NCBI GenBank assembly: GCA_035547515.1
Contig: DASZUS010000027.1
Location: 221,400 to 285,399 of the forward strand
Length of the DNA stretch: 64,000 bases
Source of the DNA: DASZTV01 sp035547515
GTDB lineage: Bacteria; Actinomycetota; Actinomycetes; JAFAQI01
Reading direction: 5' to 3'
Translations under genes and position numbers: made by a program
In this document: piece by piece, positions 51,804 to 59,798 of the stretch
Layout of the letters: each line of letters starts with the position of its first letter
Numbering within the stretch: position 1 is the stretch's first letter
The notes under the pieces: model-generated
Database searches by the model: none
Told to the model about the DNA's origin: nothing
What the model saw: only the letters and a program-made list of their open reading frames with translations

Positions 51804-53815
51804 GGCGTCTTCGGGGTGGGCTTCGCCTCGACGGGCCGGCGGACGTCACCGGCGGCCGGCCGGTCGGCGTGCTCGATGACGCGGCCGGACGAGGCGAGCT
51901 GATACGGGACGCTGGTCACCATCACGCCACGCATGAACAGCAGCCGACCCTTCAGCCGCAAGGCGTTCTGGTTGTGCAGGATCTGCTCCCACCATCGACC
52001 CACGACGTACTCGGGGATGAAGACCGAGACCACGTCGCGTGGGCTGGACCGGTTGATCTCCTTGATGTACTTGATGATCGGCCGAGTCACCTCCCGGTAC
52101 GGCGACTCGACGATCTTGAGGGGCACCGGGATGTTGCGCCGATCCCACTCGGCCCGCAGCTCCTCGGTGGCGTTGTGATCGATGTCCACGGTCAAGGCGA
52201 TCAGCGAGGACGGCCGCGTGGCGCGGGCATAGTTGATCGCGCGCAGGGTCGCCTTGTGCACCCGGGAGACCAGGACGATGGCGTGCACCCGTGAGGGCAG
52301 GATGTCGTCGTCGTCCTCTGGCACGAGCTCTTCGCTGACGGTCTCGTAGTGCTTGCGAATGCCGCGCATCATCACGAACAGGACGCCCATCGCCACGATC
52401 GCGATCCACGCGCCCTCGGTGAACTTCGAGATCACGATGATGGTCAACACCAGCGCGGTGACGACCGCGCCGACGGTGTTGATCACCCGTGACCGCCGCA
52501 TCTGCCTGCGGCGGGCGGGATCGTCGGTCAACGGCAGGTTGCGGTTCCAGTGCCGGATCATCCCGACCTGGCTGTTCACGAAGGACACGAACACGCCGAC
52601 GATGTAGAGCTGGATCAGCCGGGTCGGCGAGGCCGAGAACGCGACGATCAGGACCATCGCGAACCCGGCCAGCAGCAGGATGCCGTTGCTGAAGGCCAGC
52701 CGGTCGCCGCGCGTGTTGAGCTGCCGCGGGAGGTAGCCGTCGTGCGCCAGGATCGAGGCGAGCACCGGGAAGCCGTTGAACGCGGTGTTGGCGGCGAGCA
52801 CCAGGATCAGCGCGGTGACCGCCTGCAGGAAGTAGAAGCCGAAGCCCTTGCCGAACACCGCCAGGCCGACCTGCGCGATCACGGTCTTCTGGACGTAGCT
52901 GTGCGGAGCGCCGAGCAGGTTGTGGGTCGCCGGGTGGCCGGCGGCGTTCGTCTCGACCACGTGGACGTGGCTGACGATCGCGAGGACGGTGATCGCCATG
53001 AACATGCTGACCGCGATCCCGCCGAGCAGCGCCAGCGTCGTAGCGGCGTTCTTGCTCTTCGGCTTCTGGAACGCCGGCACCCCGTTGCTGATGGCCTCGA
53101 CGCCGGTGAGCGCGGTGCAGCCCGAGGCAAACGACCGCAGCAACAGGAAGACGAGGGCAAGGCCGGCGTAGTTGTGGGCCGCGGCGACGCGGTAGTGGGC
53201 GCTCTCTGATGTCAGGTGATGGCCGGTCGCGAGCTTCACGAGGCCGACCGTGATCAGCACGGCGACGGCGAGGATGAACGCGTACGTCGGCACGGCGAAC
53301 GCCTTGCCCGACTCCCGCACGCCGCGCAGGTTGAGCAGCATGATGATCGCGACAATCACCACCGCGACGAGGACCGCGTGGCCCTGTAGCGAAGAGATCG
53401 CGGAGGTGATGTTGGCCACGCCGGAGCTCACGGACACCGCGACCGTGAGCACGTAGTCGACCATCAGCGCGCTGGCGACAGTCAGGCCGGCGCGGGCGCC
53501 GAGGTTCGTCGTAGCGACCTCGTAGTCGCCACCGCCGCTCGGATAGGCGTGGACGTTCTGCCGGTACGACGCGACCACCACGAGCATGAGGAACGCGACG
53601 CCTGCCGCGGCGTACCACGTGTAGTGGATGAACGACAGGCCGCCGAGAGAGAGCACGAGCAGGATCTCCTCTGTCGCGTAAGCGACAGAGGAGAGCGCGT
53701 CACTGGCGAAGACCGGAAGGGCGATCCGCTTGGGCAGCAGGGTCTCGCCGAGCTGGGTGCTGCGAAGCGGACGACCTACGAAGAGTCGTTTCGAGATGTC
53801 CCCCAGCGACGGCAC
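51800..53815 (-). CDS. APC-family amino-acid/potassium-like permease
   Basis: 671 aa. Twelve or so membrane helices in the first 470 residues (LPVFASDALSSVAYATEEIL at the start, TGVEAISNGVPAFQKPK in the centre), then a 200-residue cytoplasmic domain with VHAIVLVSRVHKATLRAINYAR, ALTVDIDH and a terminal stretch. This is the family next to TrkA genes in mycobacteria. Substrate unknown. GTG start with TACGCT 6 nt upstream; divergent from trkA. Confidence 0.88.
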   Translation of the reverse strand: MPSLGDISKRLFVGRPLRSTQLGETLLPKRIALPVFASDALSSVAYATEEILLVLSLGGLSFIHYTWYAAAGVAFLMLVVVASYRQNVHAYPSGGGDYEVATTNLGARAGLTVASALMVDYVLTVAVSVSSGVANITSAISSLQGHAVLVAVVIVAIIMLLNLRGVRESGKAFAVPTYAFILAVAVLITVGLVKLATGHHLTSESAHYRVAAAHNYAGLALVFLLLRSFASGCTALTGVEAISNGVPAFQKPKSKNAATTLALLGGIAVSMFMAITVLAIVSHVHVVETNAAGHPATHNLLGAPHSYVQKTVIAQVGLAVFGKGFGFYFLQAVTALILVLAANTAFNGFPVLASILAHDGYLPRQLNTRGDRLAFSNGILLLAGFAMVLIVAFSASPTRLIQLYIVGVFVSFVNSQVGMIRHWNRNLPLTDDPARRRQMRRSRVINTVGAVVTALVLTIIVISKFTEGAWIAIVAMGVLFVMMRGIRKHYETVSEELVPEDDDDILPSRVHAIVLVSRVHKATLRAINYARATRPSSLIALTVDIDHNATEELRAEWDRRNIPVPLKIVESPYREVTRPIIKYIKEINRSSPRDVVSVFIPEYVVGRWWEQILHNQNALRLKGRLLFMRGVMVTSVPYQLASSGRVIEHADRPAAGDVRRPVEAKPTPKTP

Positions 53816-53840
53816 CCCGCAAGCGTAGACACCCTGCGTG

Positions 53841-53846
53841 TAGCGT
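53841..53846 (+). promoter_or_regulatory. Leaderless-type -10 box of the first trkA gene
   Basis: TAGCGT, 7 nt before GTG 53854; no Shine-Dalgarno sequence. Confidence 0.5.
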
Positions 53847-53853
53847 TCCGCCA

Positions 53854-54522
53854 GTGCACGTCGTCATCATGGGCTGCGGCCGCGTCGGCGCGACGATCGC
53901 CACGAGCCTCGAGGCTCGCGGGCACTCGGTGGCGGTCGTCGACCAGGACGCCACCGCCTTTCGCAGGCTCCCCCGCGACTTCGGTGGGCGCCAGGTCGTC
54001 GGCGTCGGATTCGACCGCGACACTCTCGTCGAGGCGGGCATCGAGCAGGCAGAGGCGTTCGCCGCGGTGTCCAGCGGCGACAACTCCAACATCATCTCGG
54101 CGCGAGTCGCCCGGGAGACCTTCGGCATCGACAACGTCGTTGCGCGCATCTACGACCCCCGCCGAGCCGAGGTCTACACCCGGCTCGGGATCCCGACCGT
54201 CGCGACGGTCCGCTGGACCGCTGACGAGATGATGCGCCGACTGCTTCCCGACGGCGCGCACAGCCTCTGGAGCGACCCGACCGGGCATCTCCTGCTGGTC
54301 GAGGTCGACTACGACATCGGCTGGGTAGGCCGGTCGGTGCGTGACATCGGTCTGGCGACCGAGAGCGCGCGGGTCGCGTTCCTCACCCGGTACGGCGAGG
54401 CGTTCGTTCCCAAGGGCGACACGGCACTGCAGGACGGCGACCAGCTTCACATGTTCGTCACCCGCGGCGACGTCCAGCGGGTCGAGCAGTTCCTCGCCGC
54501 ACCCCCGAGTGAGCAGCCATGA
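53854..54522 (+). CDS. trkA: TrkA-family K+ uptake regulatory protein (CeoB-like)
   Basis: 222 aa: Rossmann RCK_N with GCGRVGATIATSLEARGH and an RCK_C region (LLLVEVDYDIGWVGRSVRDIG...LQDGDQLHMFVTRGD). NAD(H)-binding subunit of K+ uptake. Overlaps the second trkA by 4 nt; mycobacteria also have such a pair (ceoBC). No TrkH-type channel gene is seen in the window. Confidence 0.92.
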   Translation: MHVVIMGCGRVGATIATSLEARGHSVAVVDQDATAFRRLPRDFGGRQVVGVGFDRDTLVEAGIEQAEAFAAVSSGDNSNIISARVARETFGIDNVVARIYDPRRAEVYTRLGIPTVATVRWTADEMMRRLLPDGAHSLWSDPTGHLLLVEVDYDIGWVGRSVRDIGLATESARVAFLTRYGEAFVPKGDTALQDGDQLHMFVTRGDVQRVEQFLAAPPSEQP

Positions 54523-55250
54523 AGGTCTGCATCGCCGGAGCTGGCAACGTCGGCCGCTCGATCGCTCGCGAGCTGGTGGGCAACGGGCACGAGGTCACGC
54601 TCATCGAACGTGAGCCGAAGGCTTTCAAGACCGACTCGGTCCCCGGGGCGTCGTGGCTGCTCGCCGACGCGTGCGAGCTCAGCTCGCTGGAGCAGGCGGA
54701 GCTGCAGGACTGCAACGTCGTCATCGCGGCGACCGGCGACGACAAGGTGAACCTGGTGCTGTCGCTACTGGCGAAGACCGAGTACGGCGTACCTCGCGTC
54801 GTCGCCCGGGTGAACCACCCGAAGAACGAGTGGCTGTTCAACGAGGCGTGGGGTGTCGACGTCGCGGTCTCGACCCCGCGCCTGCTGTCGGCGCTGGTCG
54901 AAGAGGCGGTCACCGTCGGCGACCTGGTCCGGCTGCTGTCGTTCCGCGAGGGTGAGGCGAACCTGGTCGAGGTGACGCTGCCGGCGGACACCCCGCACGC
55001 GGGCACTCGGGTGGGCTCGGTCGCCTGGCCCGCGGACGTGACGCTGGTTGCCATCCTGCGCGACGCGCACGTCCTGACGCCCACGGCTGACGACCCCATG
55101 GAAGCCGGGGACGAGCTGCTGTTCGTCAGCGCGCCGGATCAGGAGGAGGCGCTGCACGCTCTGCTAACCGGCGGCAGAAACCAGCTCGTAGCGGGGGTTG
55201 AAGATGACGCGGCGTCCGCCGTTGGTGGTGAGCCGCCCGCTGGCAGTTAG
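54519..55250 (+). CDS. trkA: Second TrkA-family K+ uptake regulatory protein (CeoC-like)
   Basis: 243 aa. AGAGNVGRSIARELVGNGHEV nucleotide-binding loop, ATGDDKVNLVLSLLAKTEYG, RCK_C region ending near EEALHALLTGG. The last 30 residues are an extension that runs across the convergent OB-fold gene (87-nt overlap), so their composition is constrained by the opposite strand. Confidence 0.92.
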   Translation: MKVCIAGAGNVGRSIARELVGNGHEVTLIEREPKAFKTDSVPGASWLLADACELSSLEQAELQDCNVVIAATGDDKVNLVLSLLAKTEYGVPRVVARVNHPKNEWLFNEAWGVDVAVSTPRLLSALVEEAVTVGDLVRLLSFREGEANLVEVTLPADTPHAGTRVGSVAWPADVTLVAILRDAHVLTPTADDPMEAGDELLFVSAPDQEEALHALLTGGRNQLVAGVEDDAASAVGGEPPAGS

Positions 55251-55538
55251 CTGCCGGCCGGGGGTGATCCCGGCGATCTCCCGCCGGCCCAGCCAGGTCA
55301 GTGTGACCGTGCCGCTCCCGTCGTACAGCTCGACCTCGAGGGTCGGCGTGCCTGCGCGCGGGCGCAGCGTCAATGAGCGGACGGTGCCCATGACGGTCAC
55401 CTGCTCGCGGTTCTGACACTGCTTGACCGCGGTCGCGCCGCGTGACGCACACTGCTGCTGCAGATCATGGGCCTCGAGGACGTCGTCCTCGCTGGCCAAC
55501 CGGCTGACCGCCTTGCGAAACCGGCCGGGCTCGCTCAT
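55164..55538 (-). CDS. OB-fold nucleic-acid-binding domain protein
   Basis: 124 aa. CQNREQVTVMGTVRSLTLRP, DGSGTVTLTWLGRREIAGI and TPGRQLTASGRLTTNGGRRVIFNPRYEL give a RecG/ExoVII-like OB fold. Mycobacteria have a homologue at the same location. Function unknown. The 3' third lies over the trkA tail; the start overlaps the DUF3710 stop by 4 nt. Confidence 0.85.
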   Translation of the reverse strand: MSEPGRFRKAVSRLASEDDVLEAHDLQQQCASRGATAVKQCQNREQVTVMGTVRSLTLRPRAGTPTLEVELYDGSGTVTLTWLGRREIAGITPGRQLTASGRLTTNGGRRVIFNPRYELVSAAG

Positions 55539-56296
55539 GACGTCTCCGTGATCTCTGGACCGCGCTCGGTGAGCTCCAGGACGCGGTCCTCCGGGTTGGG
55601 TTCGCTCATCTGCTCCATGGCCTCCCGCGGCAGGTGCAGCGGCAGCGGGTCGCGAGGGGCCATCGCGTCACCGCCACGGACGACAACGATGCCACGGAAC
55701 ACCTCCTCGAGTCGGCGTCCCTGCTGCGCGTCGGTCGCCGCGGGTCCGGTCAGGAGGCCCCGCAGAAACCAGCGCGGGCCGTCGACGCCAATAAAACGAG
55801 CTGGCTGGGACCCGCCATTCCCGTCCGGGATCCGAGCGCGGAGCTCGGTGCCGAAGGGCCCCGCCTGGTCGTCGCCGCTGCCTCCCGTCGAGCGCAGCGA
55901 CTCGGCGATCTCCTGACGCACGTCGTCCCAGAGCCCGGCGCTCTTGGGTGCGGCGAAGGCGTTGACCAGGAGCTGGCTGGCGCCGTCGACGAGAGCAACG
56001 GCCACAACGACGTTGTCCTCAACCTGGATGCTCACGTCGACCCCCGCGCCGAGAGGCACTGCTAGGCCACCGAGGTCGACCCGGGCCGTCTCGTCGTCGC
56101 GCGGCACGTCCTTCTCGTCCCACGGCCCGGTCGTCGGACCGGGCAGCACGGTACGCGAGCGCTCCGCGAGCTCGTCGTCCTCGCCTGCATCCTCGTCGGC
56201 GGCATCGACGCCGTCATCGTCGTCGTCGAGGTCGTCACGGTCGTCGAAGTCGTCCTCGAGGTCGTCAGTCTCGTCCGCGCGGCGTCGGCGGAACAT
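55535..56296 (-). CDS. DUF3710-family protein
   Basis: 253 aa. MFRRRRADET opening, then an unusually long acidic run (Asp/Glu-rich, about residues 9-45), followed by the conserved LGGLAVPLGAGVDVSIQVED and PARFIGVDGPRWFLRGLL-type domain. Unknown function; conserved next to dut in actinomycetes. GGAGGTGA lies 7 nt before ATG 56296. Overlaps the OB-fold gene by 4 nt and begins 2 nt after the dut stop. Confidence 0.85.
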   Translation of the reverse strand: MFRRRRADETDDLEDDFDDRDDLDDDDDGVDAADEDAGEDDELAERSRTVLPGPTTGPWDEKDVPRDDETARVDLGGLAVPLGAGVDVSIQVEDNVVVAVALVDGASQLLVNAFAAPKSAGLWDDVRQEIAESLRSTGGSGDDQAGPFGTELRARIPDGNGGSQPARFIGVDGPRWFLRGLLTGPAATDAQQGRRLEEVFRGIVVVRGGDAMAPRDPLPLHLPREAMEQMSEPNPEDRVLELTERGPEITETS

Positions 56297-56298
56297 CC

Positions 56299-56781
56299 TC
56301 AGCTCACCTCCGGCATAGCGCGTCCATGGTCCGCCCAACCACCCGTTGAGCCAAACCCGCCGTCGGCGCGCACTGAGTCCGGGAGCTCCTCGACCTCGAC
56401 AAAGCGCGCCCGCTCGACGCGTTGGATGACGAGCTGCGCGATCCGGTCGCCGCGCTTGAGCCGTACCGGCTCGCGGGGGTCGAGGTTCACAATGATGACC
56501 TGGAGCTCGCCGCGATATCCCGCATCGATCGTGCCGGGAGAGTTCACCAGCGCGACGCCGCAGCGCGCTGCCAACCCGGAGCGCGGGTGCACGAAGGCGG
56601 CGTACCCCTCCGGGAGCGCGACCGCCGTACCGGTCGGCACCACCGACCGCTCCCCGGGCGCGAGTTCGACGTCCACCGCCGCGACCAGGTCGGCGCCGGC
56701 GTCGCCGTCGTGGGCGTAAGAAGGCGGGGGCAGCTCCGGGTCGACGCGACGAAGCAGGACGTCGACGGTGGGATCAGGCAT
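56299..56781 (-). CDS. dut: dUTP diphosphatase
   Basis: Hydrolyses dUTP to dUMP, limiting uracil in DNA. 160 aa trimeric type. All five motifs: DAGADL (1), HPRSGLA (2), NSPGTIDAGYRGE (3), RIAQLVIQRVE (4), GFGSTG (5). Divergent from the DUF3093 gene; 41 bp between the two starts. Confidence 0.97.
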   Translation of the reverse strand: MPDPTVDVLLRRVDPELPPPSYAHDGDAGADLVAAVDVELAPGERSVVPTGTAVALPEGYAAFVHPRSGLAARCGVALVNSPGTIDAGYRGELQVIIVNLDPREPVRLKRGDRIAQLVIQRVERARFVEVEELPDSVRADGGFGSTGGWADHGRAMPEVS

Positions 56782-56809
56782 GGCTCCGGAACCCTATCCG
56801 GCGGGCTCC

Positions 56810-56815
56810 TACCCT
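56810..56815 (+). promoter_or_regulatory. Leaderless-type -10 box of the DUF3093 gene
   Basis: TACCCT, 7 nt before ATG 56823; no ribosome site. Confidence 0.5.
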
Positions 56816-56822
56816 GGACCCC

Positions 56823-57293
56823 ATGGCCGACGCTTCGCACGACGAACGACTGGCGATCCCGACCAGCTGGTGGCCGGCGATCGCCGTGATCGTCGCGTTC
56901 GCGATCTTCGAGATCGCATCAGGCTTCACCTTTGCGGTCTACGTCCCGGTCATCCTGTTCGTCATCGGGTTCTTCGTCGTACCTCCGTTCATGTCGGGAC
57001 GGCTGCGCGTCAAGGTGCAGGACGGCGTGCTGTCGGCTGGCAGTGACGAACTGCCGGTCACCGCCATCACGACGATCACGCCGCTGGATCGAGAGGCGAC
57101 CCGCATGCGGCTGGGGCCGCAGGCGGATCCAGCCGCCAAGCTCGTGGTGCGAGGGTGGATCGGATCATCAGTGATGCTGCGGTTGTCGAATCCGGACCCG
57201 GTGCCCTACTGGGTGGTCTCGACCCGTCGGCCGGAGGAGCTCGCGGCCGCGATCAAGTCGGAGCGGGCCGCGCTTCGTGCTGCCAAGTCCTGA
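56823..57293 (+). CDS. DUF3093-family membrane protein
   Basis: 156 aa. Two membrane helices (WWPAIAVIVAFAIFEIA and YVPVILFVIGFFVVPPF), then a cytoplasmic beta-rich part with LRVKVQDGVLSAG and WVVSTRRPEELAAAI, typical of DUF3093. Unknown function; conserved between dut and DUF4193 in actinomycetes. The last 17 nt overlap the start of the kinase-like gene. Confidence 0.85.
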   Translation: MADASHDERLAIPTSWWPAIAVIVAFAIFEIASGFTFAVYVPVILFVIGFFVVPPFMSGRLRVKVQDGVLSAGSDELPVTAITTITPLDREATRMRLGPQADPAAKLVVRGWIGSSVMLRLSNPDPVPYWVVSTRRPEELAAAIKSERAALRAAKS

Positions 57294-58125
57294 GCAGCGC
57301 CGCTGGATCGACGACGAGCCGGTCGTCGAGCAGGAGCTTCCCAAGGGCGACGTCACCGAAGGCGTCGTGCGAGTGGGCGACACCGTGCGCCGACCGCATC
57401 ACGAGCGCAGCTTCGCGATTGCTCACTACCTCGACCATCTCGAGCAGGCCGGGTTCGCGGGCAGCCCGCGCTATCTCGGCGTCGACACCGCCGGGCGTGA
57501 CGTCCTGACGTTCCTGCCCGGGCAGGTCGCTGCCGCGAGCCCGCAACGCTCCGCCGCCTCCGACGAGCTGCTGGTCTCGATCGCCGACCTCCTGCTCGAG
57601 CTGCACCGCGCCGCTACCGGGTTCGACCCGGACGGACGCTGGTTCCCGCGCCAGCCGGACGAACTAGGCCCCACGTTGGTGTCTCATCTCGACGTCACGC
57701 CGCAGAACGTGGTGGTCCGTGAGGGCAGGGCGGCTGGGCTGATCGACTTCGATCTCGCGCGGCGCGCAACGCCGTACCTCGAGTGCCGGAACACCGCCGT
57801 GCACTGGGTGCCACTCGTGCACCCACGCGATGTCTATCCGGAGTGGCACGGCATCGATCAGCTCGCACGCCTGAGATTGTTCGTCGACCGGTTCGGGCTG
57901 TCGGCCGAACAACGGGAGTCCTTCGTCGCGGACGAAGTCACCCGCGCCGACGCCACGTGGCTGCGCATGAAGGACCGCGCAGAGACACTCGGAGGCGGGT
58001 GGCGGCGAATGTGGGACGAGGGCGTCGGCGACAAGATCCGGCGTCGGCAAGCGTGGCTGTCCGCCAACGCCGACCAGATCACCACCGCGCTCACCGACCA
58101 AGCCGAACCGTGGTCACCTGCCTGA
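57277..58125 (+). CDS. Aminoglycoside-phosphotransferase-fold kinase
   Basis: 282 aa, GTG start. APH-type catalytic loop HLDVTPQNVVV (H-x-D-x4-N) and metal-binding LIDFDLA. The N-terminal lobe is short (VVRVGDTVRRP). In actinomycetes such proteins are mostly small-molecule kinases of unknown substrate; resistance cannot be inferred. Its 5' end overlaps DUF3093 by 17 nt and its 3' end overlaps the convergent YcaQ gene by 12 nt. Part of an insertion between DUF3093 and DUF4193. Confidence 0.85.
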   Translation: MLPSPEQRRWIDDEPVVEQELPKGDVTEGVVRVGDTVRRPHHERSFAIAHYLDHLEQAGFAGSPRYLGVDTAGRDVLTFLPGQVAAASPQRSAASDELLVSIADLLLELHRAATGFDPDGRWFPRQPDELGPTLVSHLDVTPQNVVVREGRAAGLIDFDLARRATPYLECRNTAVHWVPLVHPRDVYPEWHGIDQLARLRLFVDRFGLSAEQRESFVADEVTRADATWLRMKDRAETLGGGWRRMWDEGVGDKIRRRQAWLSANADQITTALTDQAEPWSPA

Positions 58126-59328
58126 CAGTTGCGGAGCGAGGTCACCGCGCGGCGCAACCACCACCTCCGCGAGCTGAAGCCAGTCAGCCATCAGCCGGAG
58201 CTCCTGGCCGAGCGCCTGGGCGGTGTGTGCGGGTGCGTCCAGCTCCGCCCAGGCCGCCTGCACGAGCAATGCCTTGCCCGCCCGGTCGGCCTTGAGGTCG
58301 ACTCGAGCGACGAGTTGGTCGCCGAGCAGGAAGGGCAGCACGTAGTAGCCGTGCACCCGCTTGTGAGCAGGCACGTAGATCTCGATCCGGTAGCGGAACC
58401 CGAACAGTCGCTCGGTGCGTTCGCGCTCCCAGATCAGCGGATCGAACGGGACGAGCAGCGCGCCGCCCGCAACCTTGCGAGGCACGGTCGCGCCAGGCAG
58501 CACGTACGCCGGCTGCGCCCAGCCCTGCACCGCGACCTGCTCCAGCCGGCCCTCCTCGACCAGTTCCGCGATGCGCGGCCTGGCCTGGGGGACAGTGAGC
58601 CGGAAGTAGTCCGCAAGGTCACCGACGGTCCCGACGCCATGGCAACGCGCGGCGATCATCAGCAGCTCGCGATGTGCGGTCTCGTCGTCCGGTGCCGGGA
58701 GGTCGAGCACCCGCTGTGGCAGCACGCGCTCGGTCAGGTCGTAGCGGCGCTCGAAGTTCTGTCGCGACGCCGTGGTGATCCGGCCGCACCAGAAGAGATA
58801 TTCGAGGGCCGTCTTGGCCGGCGACCAGTTCCAGCCCCAGTTCTCGGTGCTGCGTGCAGTGTCCTGGGCAACCTCACCGGCGGTGATCGGACCGCGAGCG
58901 GCGACGTCGTCGTACACCTGCTCCACATAGTCCGGGCGCTCCTTCGCGATGCGCGCGACGCCCTTCCACATCCCGAGCCCGGCCTCTGCGCGTTTCATCC
59001 GCCACCGCAGCAGCGGCTGCAGGTCGACCGGCAGCATCGCCGCTTCGTGGCCCCAGTACTCGAAGAGCTCACGGTGGCGGAAGGCCATGCCGTCGAGGAC
59101 CGCCGGGTCGTAAGGCCCGAGCCGCGAGTACGCCGGCAGGTAGTGGGCACGAGCAAGAACGTTGACGCTGTCGATCTGGAAGAGGCCTGTGTGCTGCAGC
59201 ACCCGCCGAATGTGGCGGCGGTCTGTCGCGGCGGCTGGTCGCCGCCTGGAGGGGCCGTGACCGCCGAGACCTTGCGCCGCGATTGCGATGCGCCGCGCCT
59301 GGTTGATCGTCAGGCCTCGCAAACTCAC
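58114..59328 (-). CDS. YcaQ-family crosslink-repair DNA glycosylase
   Basis: 404 aa. Contains the YcaQ/AlkX-type segments AARRIAIAAQGL-like (ARRIAIAAQGLGG), RRVLQHTGLFQIDSVNVLARAHYLPAYSRLGPY, FEYWGHEAAMLP and a C-terminal winged-helix region. E. coli YcaQ unhooks interstrand crosslinks. GTG 59328 is the preferred start; the frame extends upstream antisense to the DUF4235 gene. Divergent from the DUF4235 gene with 25 bp between starts. Confidence 0.85.
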   Translation of the reverse strand: MSLRGLTINQARRIAIAAQGLGGHGPSRRRPAAATDRRHIRRVLQHTGLFQIDSVNVLARAHYLPAYSRLGPYDPAVLDGMAFRHRELFEYWGHEAAMLPVDLQPLLRWRMKRAEAGLGMWKGVARIAKERPDYVEQVYDDVAARGPITAGEVAQDTARSTENWGWNWSPAKTALEYLFWCGRITTASRQNFERRYDLTERVLPQRVLDLPAPDDETAHRELLMIAARCHGVGTVGDLADYFRLTVPQARPRIAELVEEGRLEQVAVQGWAQPAYVLPGATVPRKVAGGALLVPFDPLIWERERTERLFGFRYRIEIYVPAHKRVHGYYVLPFLLGDQLVARVDLKADRAGKALLVQAAWAELDAPAHTAQALGQELRLMADWLQLAEVVVAPRGDLAPQLSGR

Positions 59329-59353
59329 CGGCGAATCGTGCCAGGCTGTGCGC

Positions 59354-59695
59354 ATGGCTGCGTCAACCGATAGCACGGAGGCCGCCGCGCAAGCCGCGGT
59401 GTCGGACACCAGCGGCAAGCTCGGCCACAAGGTGATGGCGGGCATCGGCGCCGCTGCCACGACGGCAGTCGCGCGCAAGGTGCTGACCAGCGGCTGGAAG
59501 AAGGCGACCGGCAGCGAGCCGCCGGCGGACCCCGCCAATCCCGACGTCCGCTGGCGCGAGGCCGCAGGCTGGGCGGCACTATCGGCCGCCGCGGTCGCCA
59601 TCGCGCGGCTGGCGGCACAGCGTCGGGTGGCAGCGACCTGGCGACGGGCCTCCGGGGTACTCCCGCCCGGGATGGGCGACGAGAAGTCGAAGTGA
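59354..59695 (+). CDS. DUF4235-family small membrane protein
   Basis: 113 aa. GATTAVARKVLTSGWKKATG, DVRWREAAGWAALSAAAVAIARLAA and a basic tail fit DUF4235, with probably two membrane-associated helices. Function unknown. A CAGGCT box lies 6 nt before the ATG. Confidence 0.8.
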   Translation: MAASTDSTEAAAQAAVSDTSGKLGHKVMAGIGAAATTAVARKVLTSGWKKATGSEPPADPANPDVRWREAAGWAALSAAAVAIARLAAQRRVAATWRRASGVLPPGMGDEKSK

Positions 59696-59785
59696 CCGCC
59701 CACTCGCCCGAGACGAGGGCGAGACCAGGTCACGCATAGCGATGGACGGTACGGCGCGTCGTCCGGCGGGCGGGAGCCGTCCCAC

Positions 59786-59791
59786 TAGCGT
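59786..59791 (+). promoter_or_regulatory. Leaderless-type -10 box of the SCP2-hydrolase fusion gene
   Basis: TAGCGT, 7 nt before GTG 59799. It sits in a small palindrome, CCCAC-TAGC-GTGGG (59781-59794), which could be an operator. Confidence 0.5.
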
Positions 59792-59798
59792 GGGAACC

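Noticed and set aside
57277..58125. Aminoglycoside resistance gene
   Set aside because: The APH fold is shared by many small-molecule kinases; nothing in the context indicates resistance.
59328..59733. N-terminal extension of the YcaQ gene
   Set aside because: The extension is antisense to DUF4235 and lacks family content; GTG 59328 gives the normal start of the family.
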